Shown here piece after piece: positions 53,667-63,079 of a DNA stretch of 64,000 nucleotides. The stretch's first letter is position 1. The number at the start of each line of letters is the position of its first letter. The notes below the pieces were generated by a model. That model ran no database searches. It was not told the origin of the DNA and worked only from the letters and a program-made list of their open reading frames with translations. This DNA comes from Chryseobacterium gilvum. Its GTDB lineage: Bacteria; Bacteroidota; Bacteroidia; Flavobacteriales; Weeksellaceae. The position numbers and the translations under genes were made by a program. The stretch lies in assembly GCF_025628965.1 (NCBI RefSeq), contig NZ_JAOTEN010000003.1:1-64000 (forward strand). Direction: 5' to 3'.

Positions 53667-55037
53667 AAATTTAGAAAAAATATTCCCCAACACTTCATCA
53701 TTTGTAACTTCACCGGAAATTTCACCGAGATGTTCCAGAGCATTTCTCAATTCGTAAGCCAGCAATTCTGTGGAAATCTGAAATGTTACCGCTTCTTTTA
53801 CTTTGTGTACGGCATCAAGTGATTTTTGTAAAGCTTCGTAGTGGCGCTGATTGGTAATGACAATATTATTTTCTCCGGCTTTTAACTGCTCGACGTAGGA
53901 AGAAAGCTCATTTTTCAAATCCTGAATATTTTGGTTTTCTAGCGCAGAAATAGTAATAAAATCGAAACTATGATTGATTTCTGATCTGAATATATTTTCT
54001 ACCTGATTGTACTTGTCAGGAGAAACTTCATCAATTTTCGTAGCACAGATAATGACTTTCAAATCCTCTCTAAGTAAAGATGCAATCATCTCGATATCTT
54101 CTGAAAAATCTTCTGTTGCAGCATCAGCCAGATAAACAAGAATGTTTGCTTTTTCTACTTTTTCTTTGGCCTTTTTAACGCCGATTGCCTCTATCTCATC
54201 CTGGGTTTCGCGCAGTCCTGCCGTATCGATCAGCCGAAAAGCATGCCCTTTAAGATGCAGAATTTCTTCAATGGTATCTCTGGTTGTTCCGGCGATGCTG
54301 CTTACAATTGCCCTTTCTTCTTTAAGAAGGGCATTCAGCAGAGTAGATTTCCCGGCATTGGGTTTTCCGATAATGGCGACCGCGGTTCCGTTTTTAATGG
54401 CATTTCCGTACTGGAAACTTTCTATAAGTGAGTTTAATTTTAATTCAATCTTTTTAAGCAAGATATTGAGAGCCGAACGGTCTGCAAATTCCACATCTTC
54501 TTCGGCAAAATCGAGCTCCAACTCAATTAATGATACAAAATTCAATAGATCTGTCCTTAAAATGGATATTTCATTTGTAATCCCACCTTTTAACTGACTG
54601 ATTGCTACTTTTCTTGATGCCTCATTTTCTGATGCAATCACATCGGCTATCGCTTCAGCCTGAGAAAGGTCGATTCTCCCGTTAATAAAAGCACGAAGCG
54701 TAAATTCACCTGCTTTTGCCATCCTTGCTCCGTTTTTGATTAAAACCTCAAGAATGCGTTTGGCAATATGCGGAGAGCCGTGAAAAGCAATTTCTACCGA
54801 ATTTTCTGTAGTGAAACTTTTTGGGGCTAAAAACAGAGAAAGCATAACCTCATCAATCACTTCATCCCCATCCATAAAATATCCGTAGTGAATTGTATGA
54901 GAAGGCTGCTTTTCAAGTTTTTTCGACGGAAAAGACTTTTGCACAACGTTCAAAGCTTCATTTCCGGAAACTCTTATAATTCCTAAAGCGCCTACTCCAT
55001 TCGCTGTTGCGAGTGCACAAATAGTATCATTATTCAT
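53652..55037 (-). CDS. mnmE: tRNA modification GTPase MnmE (TrmE)
   Basis: 461 residues, full family length. An N-terminal folate-binding domain is followed by a central GTPase with GKPNAGKSTLLNALL (about residue 225), AGTTRDT, DTAGLRET and ATKID. The C-terminus ends with the conserved FCIGK. With MnmG it makes the 5-carboxymethylaminomethyl modification on wobble uridine. The island's attachment core is exactly the last 15 bp of this gene, so the reading frame is unchanged by integration. Confidence 0.97.
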   Translation of the reverse strand: MNNDTICALATANGVGALGIIRVSGNEALNVVQKSFPSKKLEKQPSHTIHYGYFMDGDEVIDEVMLSLFLAPKSFTTENSVEIAFHGSPHIAKRILEVLIKNGARMAKAGEFTLRAFINGRIDLSQAEAIADVIASENEASRKVAISQLKGGITNEISILRTDLLNFVSLIELELDFAEEDVEFADRSALNILLKKIELKLNSLIESFQYGNAIKNGTAVAIIGKPNAGKSTLLNALLKEERAIVSSIAGTTRDTIEEILHLKGHAFRLIDTAGLRETQDEIEAIGVKKAKEKVEKANILVYLADAATEDFSEDIEMIASLLREDLKVIICATKIDEVSPDKYNQVENIFRSEINHSFDFITISALENQNIQDLKNELSSYVEQLKAGENNIVITNQRHYEALQKSLDAVHKVKEAVTFQISTELLAYELRNALEHLGEISGEVTNDEVLGNIFSKFCIGK

Positions 55038-55154
55038 GATACAAATTTACGATTTTCCCTCCAAATTAAATTGATGTTTAATTCAGATTATCTATGATGA
55101 ATTATTATTGAGAGATGAGGTATTATCGAGAGGATCGTATTCTTAAATAAAAAA

Positions 55155-55186
55155 AATCACCCCAAATGAAACTTTTTGGGGTGATT
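55155..55186 (-). terminator. Intrinsic terminator downstream of pepP
   Basis: AATCACCCCAAA / TTTGGGGTGATT (55155-55166, 55175-55186) is a perfect 12-bp stem. The preceding A-run gives a U-run on the complement. It lies in the 341-bp gap between mnmE and pepP, which holds no gene I accept. Confidence 0.85.
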
Positions 55187-55378
55187 CCGAATACAATTTT
55201 AATTAACTAAGTATATGAATATGTGAGTGGTGTCATTTAATAATACAAATGTACTATCAAAAACTCCGGGATCAATCAGGGGAATCCCTGAAAAACATCC
55301 GTGATTATACGGTGAAAAACACAAGAAGCTTTACTAAAATTATTGACAAAGCTTCTTTCCATATACTCTATAAAACTT

Positions 55379-57148
55379 TTAAATCGGGCTCACAAGATCT
55401 GAGAACCATTCTTTCACTTTACCATCGAGATAAGGGCCTATTTTTTCTTCACAGGTTTTGTGATACCGGTTGAGCCAGTTGATTTCATCTTCTGAAAGAA
55501 TTTCTCTGACAATGGTATTTTTAAAGAAAGGGCATAACGTCAATGTTTCAAATTCATAGAAAATTCCTGAAGAGGTTTCTTCTGATTCTTTTACAGCAAT
55601 CAGGTTTTCATGACGAATTCCGTATTCCCCTTCCACATAGAAACCGGGCTCGTTTGAACAGACCATTCCCAAAAGAAGTTCCTGAGGATTCAGGTCTTTT
55701 CTGATATTTTGCGGCCCTTCATGAACATTCATAAAGCTTCCGACTCCATGACCGGTTCCGTGGTTGTAGTCTTTGCCATTCATCCATAAAGGCATTCTTG
55801 CAATGGCATCCAACTGAACCCCTTTCGTTCCTTTAGGAAATTTTACCATGGATAAACGAATCATACCCTGCAAAACCAGGGTTGAATTTCTTTTAAACTC
55901 ATCAGAAACGGCACCTAAAGCCAAAGTTCTGGTGATATCTGTAGTTCCTTCAAGATACTGGCCGCCGGAATCTACCAAAATACTTGCTTCATTGGTCACT
56001 TCATTGCTTCCTTCGGCCTTTGCAGAATAATGAATGACTGCACCGTTATTTTTATATCCTATAATACTTCCGAAGCTCTCCCCTACAAAATTTTCTCCTT
56101 CCTCACGGAAATTTTTCAGTTTCTGGCCGATAGTATATTCATTCATCGGTTCCTTACCCGCATTTTGAGTGAGCCAATACAGGAATTTCACCATAGCAAC
56201 GCCGTCTCGCACCATTACTTTTCTGAAACCTTCCAGTTCAGTTTCATTTTTCTGGGCTTTCATTAAATTTCCAGGAACGGCTGCTTTTACAAATTCATTC
56301 CCGATTTTGAGCGCTTCAAAAATCGACTGGTTACTGTTGGGAGAAACCAATACTTTTTCATTTTTGAATTCTTTTAAACAGTTATAAAACTCTTCATAAG
56401 GCATCATTTTCACCCAGGCTTCGTCCATCTGTTTTCTGGCTTCCACATTCATTTTTTCAAGCTCAGTAAAAAGTTTTGCATCATTTTTTGTAATGACAAT
56501 ATATCCTAAAAACACGGGATTGCTTTCTACATCGCTTCCCCGCAAATTCAAAGTCCAGGCAACATCATCCAGGCTTGAAATGATATGCACGGTAACTTCC
56601 ATTTCCTCCATTTTTTGACGGATTGCGGCTATTTTTTCAGCAACCGACTGTCCTGCTCTTTCTACAGGATGTGTATAAATCGGATTTTTTGAGGCAGTCC
56701 CTCTTTCTTTCCAGACTTCTTTCAGGAGCGGAAGATCAATTAAGGTTATATTTTTCAAATGAAGCTTTTGATACAGCAATTCCCAGTTTGCATGTGAAGT
56801 AGCCAAAGCATTGACGGCAACTTTCCCATTTTGAGGAATTTCGGAAATGATCCAGTCGATATAATGGGGAGTTCCTTCCATTCCGTCTTTAAAAAGATCA
56901 ATTCCGGATCCTTCCAGTTCTATGGGAGCCTGGGTAAAATATCTTCCGTCTGTCCAAAGTCCTGCTTTATCTTTTGTAATTACCACAAAACCGGCTGATC
57001 CCAAAAAGCCTGAAAGCCATGCTCTTTCCTGCCATTCCTGAGGAAGATACTCGCTCATATGCGGATCTGCAGAATATACGATGAATGCATCTACATTATT
57101 TTTCTGCATTTCTTCGCGAAGCGCAGCTACTTTTTCCTTTGAAGTCAT
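55379..57148 (-). CDS. pepP: Xaa-Pro aminopeptidase (aminopeptidase P)
   Basis: 589 residues when started at ATG 57148, directly before MTSKEKVAALREEMQKN. An in-frame upstream ATG at 57238 would add 30 residues unlike the family. A creatinase-type N-domain is followed by an M24 peptidase fold. Metal ligands are visible in LVDSGGQYLEGTTDITRT (two Asp), HGTGHGVGSF (His), SNEPGFY (Glu) and a later Glu. It removes N-terminal residues before proline. The size fits the long, cytosolic XPNPEP1-like type. Confidence 0.93.
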   Translation of the reverse strand: MTSKEKVAALREEMQKNNVDAFIVYSADPHMSEYLPQEWQERAWLSGFLGSAGFVVITKDKAGLWTDGRYFTQAPIELEGSGIDLFKDGMEGTPHYIDWIISEIPQNGKVAVNALATSHANWELLYQKLHLKNITLIDLPLLKEVWKERGTASKNPIYTHPVERAGQSVAEKIAAIRQKMEEMEVTVHIISSLDDVAWTLNLRGSDVESNPVFLGYIVITKNDAKLFTELEKMNVEARKQMDEAWVKMMPYEEFYNCLKEFKNEKVLVSPNSNQSIFEALKIGNEFVKAAVPGNLMKAQKNETELEGFRKVMVRDGVAMVKFLYWLTQNAGKEPMNEYTIGQKLKNFREEGENFVGESFGSIIGYKNNGAVIHYSAKAEGSNEVTNEASILVDSGGQYLEGTTDITRTLALGAVSDEFKRNSTLVLQGMIRLSMVKFPKGTKGVQLDAIARMPLWMNGKDYNHGTGHGVGSFMNVHEGPQNIRKDLNPQELLLGMVCSNEPGFYVEGEYGIRHENLIAVKESEETSSGIFYEFETLTLCPFFKNTIVREILSEDEINWLNRYHKTCEEKIGPYLDGKVKEWFSDLVSPI

Positions 57149-57318
57149 TTTTAAATTTTTAATACCGAAAGTTACAAAAAATTTGATTTTAAAGGATGAA
57201 TAAGCTTCATCTGATGATTTTATAAATAATCTGCACATCGAATCATGATCAGCATTCCTATTTTCTGATGGTTACCAATTACTTGTCGTTTTGGAAAGAT
57301 TATTGCTATGATCATGAT

Positions 57319-57756
57319 ATGAAATCACAGAATTATTCTAATCACAGAAAATTTTATCCGCCCCATCATTTTATTTATCTTCCCATGCTTCTTGTTCTTG
57401 AAGTCTTCGGAATTTATAAAATTTTTAATGATGAGGGAAATGAACTTATCTGGAAGCTATTTTCAGGGATCATTTTTCTGCTTTTGTATCTGGCAATCAT
57501 GTTGCGGCAGCATTATGCATTAGGAATTCAAAACCGTTTGGTAAGGCTTGAATTTAAGCAAAGATATTTTGAGATTTTTGGAAAAAGATCGGATGAGATT
57601 GAAGAAAAGCTCAATTTCGGTCAGATTGCGGCTCTCAGATTTTCGTATGATGACGAATTTAAGAAATTGTTGCAGAAGGCACTTACAGAAAATCTTTCAG
57701 GAGACGACATCAAAAAATCAATCACCGCCTGGAAACCTGATCATCACAGAATCTAA
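57319..57756 (+). CDS. Membrane protein, DUF6526-like
   Basis: 145 residues from ATG 57319; an upstream ATG at 57268 is less likely because the conserved part begins MKSQNYSNHRKFYPPHHFI. Two hydrophobic helices follow (FIYLPMLLVLEVFGIY, IIFLLLYLAIML), then a charged C-terminal helix region. It is divergent from pepP and lies 19 bp before a small lipoprotein gene. Function is unknown. Confidence 0.78.
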   Translation: MKSQNYSNHRKFYPPHHFIYLPMLLVLEVFGIYKIFNDEGNELIWKLFSGIIFLLLYLAIMLRQHYALGIQNRLVRLEFKQRYFEIFGKRSDEIEEKLNFGQIAALRFSYDDEFKKLLQKALTENLSGDDIKKSITAWKPDHHRI

Positions 57757-57775
57757 ACCTATTAAATATATTATC

Positions 57776-57943
57776 ATGAAAAAATTTACATTGTACACGC
57801 TCAGTTTGCTCAGCTTTTTACTTCTTACCAGTTGTGAAGCGGTAGAGACCATCTTCAAAGCCGGAATGTGGTGGGGAATTATCTTAGTAGTAGGTGTTGT
57901 AGGACTTTTAATATGGCTTTTTACAAGAGGTAAAAATTCTTAA
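57776..57943 (+). CDS. Small lipoprotein/membrane peptide
   Basis: 55 residues. A lipobox-type signal (LSLLSFLLLTSC) is followed by one transmembrane helix (WWGIILVVGVVGLLIWLF) and a short basic tail. It sits 19 bp after the DUF6526-like gene and 12 bp before topoisomerase IB, so it probably belongs to the same transcript. Function is unknown. Confidence 0.75.
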   Translation: MKKFTLYTLSLLSFLLLTSCEAVETIFKAGMWWGIILVVGVVGLLIWLFTRGKNS

Positions 57944-57955
57944 CCAATCTTTTAT

Positions 57956-59059
57956 ATGGATAATTCAGATCTGGAAATTATTTCCCACTTAAAACCGTCG
58001 AAGATCATCAAAATAATGAAAGATCCGGTAGCTTCTGCAAAGGCAGTAAATCTTATTTACACTTCGGACGCAGAAACTGCCGGTATTATCCGTAAAAAAA
58101 GAGGAAAAAAGTATTCGTATTTCAAAGACGGAGAAAGAATTAAAGATAAGGAAGAAATATCCCGCATCAATAAACTCGTGATTCCACCGGCATGGGAAAA
58201 CGTATGGATCTGCGCTTTAGACAACGGTCATCTTCAGGCAACCGGATTGGATGCGCGACAAAGAAAACAGTATCGGTATCATCCATTATGGAGTGCTTTA
58301 AGAAATCATACCAAATTTTACCGGATGCTGCAGTTCGGGTATAAACTTCCTGAAATCAGGCTGCAGCTCGAGAAAGATTTAGCCTTAAGAAATTTCGAAA
58401 AAAGAAAAATTCTTGCCCTGATTGTAAGTCTCATGCAGCGTACAAATATTCGTATCGGCAATAATATTTACGAAAAATTATACGGTTCTTTCGGTTTAAC
58501 CACCTTAAAAGGAAAGCATGTAAAAATAGAGGGACAAAAAATTAATTTTTCTTTTAAAGGTAAAAAAGGGGTCATGCACAATGTAGACCTAAAAAGTAAA
58601 AGACTGGCAAAACTGGTTGCAAAATGCAAAGAAATCCCAGGAAAAGAGCTTTTTCAGTTTTACGATGACGAAGGAAACCGCCATACGGTAGATTCCGGAA
58701 TGGTGAATGATTACATCAAAGAACTGAGTGGCGAAGATTTTACCGCGAAAGATTTCAGAACATGGTCCGGAACAGTCAACGCTTTAATTGCATTTAAAGA
58801 AATCGGCTACGCTGAAAACAATACCCAATACAAAAAGAAAGTGAAGGAAGCCTTGGAAATCGTCGCTTCTCACCTCGGAAATACAAGCACAGTCTGCAGA
58901 AAGTATTACGTACATCCTTTGGTGATTAATCTTTATGAAAACAATACCATTAAAAAATATCTGGATGAGCTCGAAGTGATTGAGGAAAATGACGGCAAAG
59001 CCGGTTTAACGCACGAAGAAAAACTGGTTCTGAAAATTCTTGAAACCGAAAAAATGTAA
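57956..59059 (+). CDS. DNA topoisomerase IB
   Basis: 367 residues, the poxvirus-like bacterial type IB enzyme. The N-terminal part has YSYFKDGERI and VIPPAWENVWICA. The catalytic domain has LMQRTNIRIGNNIYEKLYGS, KDFRTWSGTVNAL and the active-site Tyr in CRKYYVHPLVINLYE. It relaxes supercoils through a 3'-phosphotyrosine intermediate. Confidence 0.93.
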   Translation: MDNSDLEIISHLKPSKIIKIMKDPVASAKAVNLIYTSDAETAGIIRKKRGKKYSYFKDGERIKDKEEISRINKLVIPPAWENVWICALDNGHLQATGLDARQRKQYRYHPLWSALRNHTKFYRMLQFGYKLPEIRLQLEKDLALRNFEKRKILALIVSLMQRTNIRIGNNIYEKLYGSFGLTTLKGKHVKIEGQKINFSFKGKKGVMHNVDLKSKRLAKLVAKCKEIPGKELFQFYDDEGNRHTVDSGMVNDYIKELSGEDFTAKDFRTWSGTVNALIAFKEIGYAENNTQYKKKVKEALEIVASHLGNTSTVCRKYYVHPLVINLYENNTIKKYLDELEVIEENDGKAGLTHEEKLVLKILETEKM

Positions 59060-59391
59060 TTTCTGAAATTTTGGATTCAATTCGATGAGCTCTGCTTCAC
59101 CTTTTCCATATTAGTACGATTCACAACCTTTAAAAAACTGTTAGCAGTTTACTTTCAGGATAGTTATATTTCAATTTATATTGGGAGAGCAACCTCCTGT
59201 ATTTTCCGTATAATGCTGTGCAAAACGGTTTAGACAAAAGCGGAAAAATTAACAGTACTTAATCATACTCTGAATGGTGTGATATTTCAGATATAATCAT
59301 TCTAAAATGCAAATAGTCTCTATCGATTTTTTGTCCAGATTAATTATTGTAAATTTGTATCATTAGCAAATTAAAAATAATACAACGTAAT
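59060..59391. promoter_or_regulatory. Intergenic region with likely pruA promoter
   Basis: TAAATTTG at 59350-59357 matches the Bacteroidota -7 box, with TTTG at 59330-59333 as a possible -33 box (spacing 16, slightly short). The start codon of pruA is at 59392. Nothing else is recognised in this 332-bp gap. Confidence 0.5.
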
Positions 59392-61017
59392 ATGTCTAAA
59401 GCAATTTCGCAAGTACCATTTGCAGTAAACGAGCCAGTCAATTCTTATGCACCCGGAACTCCGGAAGTAAAAAGCCTTATCGCACAATACAAAAAGATGT
59501 GGGCTGAAAAGATAGAAATCCCAATGATTATAAATGGTAAAGAGGTAAAAACCGGCGATACGGTTCAGCTTCAGTCGCCACAGGATCATGCGCACGATTT
59601 CGGTTTTTACCACAAAGGAACCATGCAGCATGTGGATGATGCCATTAATTCTGCATTAGCGGCTAAAAAAGATTGGAATGAGCTTGGATGGGAACACCGT
59701 GCAGCGATTTTCTTAAAAGCAGCTGATCTTTTGGCTGGTCCTTACAGAGATGTAATCAACGCTGCCACGATGATCGGACAGTCAAAAAATGTGCATCAGG
59801 CTGAAATTGATGCCGCTTGTGAATTTATTGATTTTTTACGATTCAACGTAGAATTCATGACAGAGATGTATTCTGAGCAGCCGATTTCTGATGCGGGAAT
59901 CTGGAATCGCGTGGAATACAGACCTTTGGAAGGATTTGTTTTTGCAGTTACCCCGTTCAACTTTACTGCAATCTCAGGAAACTTGCCGACTTGTATGGCC
60001 ATGCTTGGAAACGTTGTCGTTTGGAAGCCTTCTGATAAGCAAATCTATTCTGCGAAAGTAATCATGGATGTTTTGACAGAAGCCGGACTTCCCGCAGGTG
60101 TGATCAACATGATTTTTACAGACGGAAAAGAAACCGCCGAGAAAGTTCTAGCACACAGAGATTTTGCAGGCCTTCACTTTACAGGTTCTACAAAAGTATT
60201 CCAGGGAATGTGGAAAATGATCGGTGATAATATTCATAACTACAGAACCTATCCGAGAATTGTGGGTGAAACCGGTGGAAAAGATTTCGTTATTGCACAT
60301 CCTTCTGCCAATATAGAAGCTGTTGCGACGGCTTTGGTGAGAGGTTCTTTCGAATATCAGGGACAAAAATGTTCTGCCGCTTCAAGAGCGTATATTCCGA
60401 AATCTCTGTGGAACGATGTAAAAGCAGTGATGGAAAAACAGATTAATTCAATTAAAGTCGGTTCTCCGGAAGATCCTTCCAACTTTGTGAATGCGGTGAT
60501 TGATAAAAATTCTTTCGACAAGTGTAAAGGGTATATCGACAGAGCCAATGCATCAAGTGAAGCAAATGTAATAATCGGTGGAAAAGTAGATGACTCTAAA
60601 GGATGGTTTGTATATCCTACTGTGATCGAAACGACCAATCCTCAATACGAAAGTATGGTTGAAGAAATTTTTGGGCCGATTTTATCTGTTTTCGTTTATG
60701 AAGATCAGGATTGGGTTGAAACCTTGAAACTGGTTGACTCTTCTTCCCCTTATTCATTAACGGGTTCTGTATTTGCACAAGATCGCTATGCGGTAAACGA
60801 AGCTTTTAAAGCGTTAGAAAATGCATCCGGAAACTTCTATATCAACGATAAACCTACCGGTGCGGTAGTTGGCCAACAGCCTTTCGGTGGTGGCAGAGCT
60901 TCAGGTACGAATGACAAGGCAGGTTCTAAAATGAATTTACTGAGATGGACTTCTGTAAGAAGTATCAAAGAAACTTTTGTTTCTCCTAAAGATTATAAAT
61001 ATCCTTATTTAGGATAA
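59392..61017 (+). CDS. pruA: L-glutamate gamma-semialdehyde dehydrogenase (1-pyrroline-5-carboxylate dehydrogenase)
   Basis: 541 residues, full-length aldehyde dehydrogenase fold of the P5C type. Motifs are FAVTPFNFTAISGNLP, the catalytic Glu in VGETGGKDFV, the catalytic Cys in YQGQKCSAASRAYIP, and EEIFGPILSVF. It oxidises glutamate semialdehyde from proline to glutamate with NAD+. It is monocistronic, with a terminator at 61032-61064. Confidence 0.96.
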   Translation: MSKAISQVPFAVNEPVNSYAPGTPEVKSLIAQYKKMWAEKIEIPMIINGKEVKTGDTVQLQSPQDHAHDFGFYHKGTMQHVDDAINSALAAKKDWNELGWEHRAAIFLKAADLLAGPYRDVINAATMIGQSKNVHQAEIDAACEFIDFLRFNVEFMTEMYSEQPISDAGIWNRVEYRPLEGFVFAVTPFNFTAISGNLPTCMAMLGNVVVWKPSDKQIYSAKVIMDVLTEAGLPAGVINMIFTDGKETAEKVLAHRDFAGLHFTGSTKVFQGMWKMIGDNIHNYRTYPRIVGETGGKDFVIAHPSANIEAVATALVRGSFEYQGQKCSAASRAYIPKSLWNDVKAVMEKQINSIKVGSPEDPSNFVNAVIDKNSFDKCKGYIDRANASSEANVIIGGKVDDSKGWFVYPTVIETTNPQYESMVEEIFGPILSVFVYEDQDWVETLKLVDSSSPYSLTGSVFAQDRYAVNEAFKALENASGNFYINDKPTGAVVGQQPFGGGRASGTNDKAGSKMNLLRWTSVRSIKETFVSPKDYKYPYLG

Positions 61018-61031
61018 GATCATTATTCATC

Positions 61032-61064
61032 AAAAAAAGCTCTGAAATTTTCGGAGCTTTTTTT
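61032..61064 (+). terminator. Intrinsic terminator of pruA
   Basis: AAAAAAAGCTC / GAGCTTTTTTT (61032-61042, 61054-61064), with inner pairs extending the stem, ends in a T-run. Confidence 0.85.
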
Positions 61065-61162
61065 ATTATAACACTTTCATAATTAACATTTTTTAATAAT
61101 CATAAAAAGTAATTCGGAATAATTATTGAATAGTCATTAGCGCACCATAAAAAATAATTATT

Positions 61163-61387
61163 ATGAAAAAGTTAGTGTTATTAACCGTAGGTTTAGGATT
61201 ATTTGCAGTAAGCTGCGGAACAAAAGAGTCGTCGATGTCTACCAACAATACCGATTCTGCGGCAGCAGATAACTCTGCAACAGCCAGAACAACAATGCCG
61301 CCCGCAACAACAGATAGTATGACTACTACAACTCCGGATAGCATGAAGATGAGAACAGATTCTGCTGCTTCTCCTACTACCCGATAG
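61163..61387 (+). CDS. Small Ser/Thr-rich lipoprotein
   Basis: 74 residues. The lipoprotein signal ends LFAVSC. The rest is a low-complexity tail with repeated TDSMTTTT and ATTDS-like units and no fold. This is common among flavobacterial cell-envelope proteins. Function is unknown. It is followed by a perfect terminator (61405-61440). Confidence 0.7.
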   Translation: MKKLVLLTVGLGLFAVSCGTKESSMSTNNTDSAAADNSATARTTMPPATTDSMTTTTPDSMKMRTDSAASPTTR

Positions 61388-61404
61388 GAAGTTTATCTTA
61401 AAAG

Positions 61405-61440
61405 TAAATAAATCCACAAATATATTTGTGGATTTATTTA
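61405..61440 (+). terminator. Intrinsic terminator (perfect 16-bp stem)
   Basis: TAAATAAATCCACAAA / TTTGTGGATTTATTTA (61405-61420, 61425-61440) with loop TATA. Confidence 0.8.
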
Positions 61441-61467
61441 TATTTGAACCAATAATTAAAATTGACT

Positions 61468-61725
61468 ATGAAAAAAATATGTATAGGAGCATTTTCAGCA
61501 TTGTTATTTTTAGCAAGCTGCGCTCAGAAAAAAGAAGGAAGAGAAGAATTTAAAGAAGAGCATAATAAAGATTCTTTACGAAATAAAATGGGAGATTCTG
61601 CAGTAGCTCATTCCGAACATGCGCAAATCTCTGCTCAGGACACTTTGCAAAAAATGGATACCGCTCAAACGCCAACAAATTATAAGAAGCTGAAGCCCAA
61701 TACCGCAGTTGGAGGTAACCGATAA
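61468..61725 (+). CDS. Small charged lipoprotein
   Basis: 85 residues from ATG 61468 (an upstream in-frame TTG at 61462 is not needed). The lipobox is FLASC. The mature part is Lys/Glu-rich, then Ala/Gln/Thr-rich, with no domain. A terminator follows at 61731-61749. Function is unknown. Confidence 0.7.
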   Translation: MKKICIGAFSALLFLASCAQKKEGREEFKEEHNKDSLRNKMGDSAVAHSEHAQISAQDTLQKMDTAQTPTNYKKLKPNTAVGGNR

Positions 61726-61730
61726 ACTAT

Positions 61731-61749
61731 AATCCGCTTTGTGCGGATT
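61731..61749 (+). terminator. Intrinsic terminator
   Basis: AATCCGC-TTTGT-GCGGATT (61731-61749), followed by TATTTTTT. Confidence 0.75.
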
Positions 61750-61841
61750 TATTTTTTATATACCCCGAAATCAGATAATCTATCAAAAAATAAACTCGGG
61801 TATCTGTATAATTACTACTTTTATAATCAATAAAAATTTTC

Positions 61842-63002
61842 ATGAAAAAAACAGCAATATTATCATTCCTTTTCTTTACCGTAATTGCATTCGGACAGGG
61901 AATTAAATTTGAAGAAGCAAAATGGAGCACTCTTTTGGCAAAAGCAAAAAAAGAAAATAAATTAATTTTTGTAGATGCATATGCCGTATGGTGCGGACCT
62001 TGTAAACTGATGGTAAAAAATATTTTCCCCTTAGAATCGGTAGGGAATGAATACAATGCACACTTTATCAATACAAAAATTGATATGGAAAAAGGGGAAG
62101 GAATAGATCTGGCTAAAAAGTACAATGTAAAAGCTTTTCCTACCTATTTATTCATCAATGGTGACGGTGAAGAAGTTCACAGAACGTTAGGTTATGTAGA
62201 AGAAGGAGATTTCATACAATTTGCAAAAGACGCTCAAGATCCCAACAAAAGACTTTCTGCTTTAAAACAAAAATTTGAAAAAGGAGAAAATTCACCTGAA
62301 TTTCTTAAAAATCTGGCCGGTCTTACTATGTATAATGATGCCGAGTTTTCAGGGAAAGTAATGCAAAGGTATTTCACGGTAAAACCTGCCTTGGATCAGG
62401 ATGATGTACAGATGCTTCTTACCGGAATTCAAAGCTCGGAAAGCCCTGCATATACCATTTTTAAAAACAGAAAGGAAGATATCGTCAAAATATTTCCGGC
62501 AGATAAATATGAAAAATTTGATAAGAGCATCAGGCTGAATACGATCGCTAAAAAATCATATAATGCAGAAACTAAAAAATTTGATGATGCGTATTTTCTT
62601 ACCGAAAGCCAGAAATTTTTAGGCAAAGAAGAATCTGAAATGTTTCTGAAAAAAGTAAAATCAAGCAGAGCTTTGAGAGATAAAGATTTTGCGACGTATG
62701 AAAAGATGAATCTAGAATTATACAAAGATTACGCTGCAGCGACTTCAGAAGAATTAAATTCTCTGGCCTGGAATTTCTTTGAAAACATCAATACCAAATC
62801 TTCTTTGGAAATGGCCGTAAAATGGGCGCAGGAATCTGTAAAGAAAAATGAAAACTACGCCAATACAGATACTTTAGCCAATTTGTATAACAAGATCGGG
62901 GATAAGAAAAATGCCAAAATATGGGCAGAAAAATCGATCCAGCTGGCAAAAAGCTCAGGCGAAGATGCTGCTGATACAGAAAAATTATTAAAAAGCTTAT
63001 AA
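61842..63002 (+). CDS. Exported thioredoxin-fold protein with helical C-terminal domain
   Basis: 386 residues. A signal peptide (MKKTAILSFLFFTVIAFGQ) precedes a thioredoxin domain with the redox motif AVWCGPCKLM (about residues 48-57) and the cis-Pro in AFPTYLFING. The remaining ~240 residues are helical and TPR-like (LSALKQKFEKGENSPEFLKN, WAQESVKKNENYANTDTLAN). It probably acts as a periplasmic thiol-disulfide protein. It is convergent with fabH, sharing a long terminator. Confidence 0.88.
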   Translation: MKKTAILSFLFFTVIAFGQGIKFEEAKWSTLLAKAKKENKLIFVDAYAVWCGPCKLMVKNIFPLESVGNEYNAHFINTKIDMEKGEGIDLAKKYNVKAFPTYLFINGDGEEVHRTLGYVEEGDFIQFAKDAQDPNKRLSALKQKFEKGENSPEFLKNLAGLTMYNDAEFSGKVMQRYFTVKPALDQDDVQMLLTGIQSSESPAYTIFKNRKEDIVKIFPADKYEKFDKSIRLNTIAKKSYNAETKKFDDAYFLTESQKFLGKEESEMFLKKVKSSRALRDKDFATYEKMNLELYKDYAAATSEELNSLAWNFFENINTKSSLEMAVKWAQESVKKNENYANTDTLANLYNKIGDKKNAKIWAEKSIQLAKSSGEDAADTEKLLKSL

Positions 63003-63014
63003 GCTTACTTAAAT

Positions 63015-63057
63015 ACAAAACCGGCGCGGAAAATGAAATTTTCCGCGCCGGTTTTGT
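63015..63057. terminator. Bidirectional terminator between convergent genes
   Basis: A perfect 19-bp stem starts ACAAAACCGGCGCGGAAAA, with loop TGAAA (63034-63038). It suits termination on both strands. Confidence 0.9.
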
Positions 63058-63079
63058 ATAATAATTGCAACTCTAATTT

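Noticed and set aside
55249-55473. 74-residue plus-strand ORF between mnmE and pepP
   Set aside because: Its last third is the reverse of the pepP 3' end and no family is recognised. Most of it looks like chance, though a small peptide cannot be excluded.
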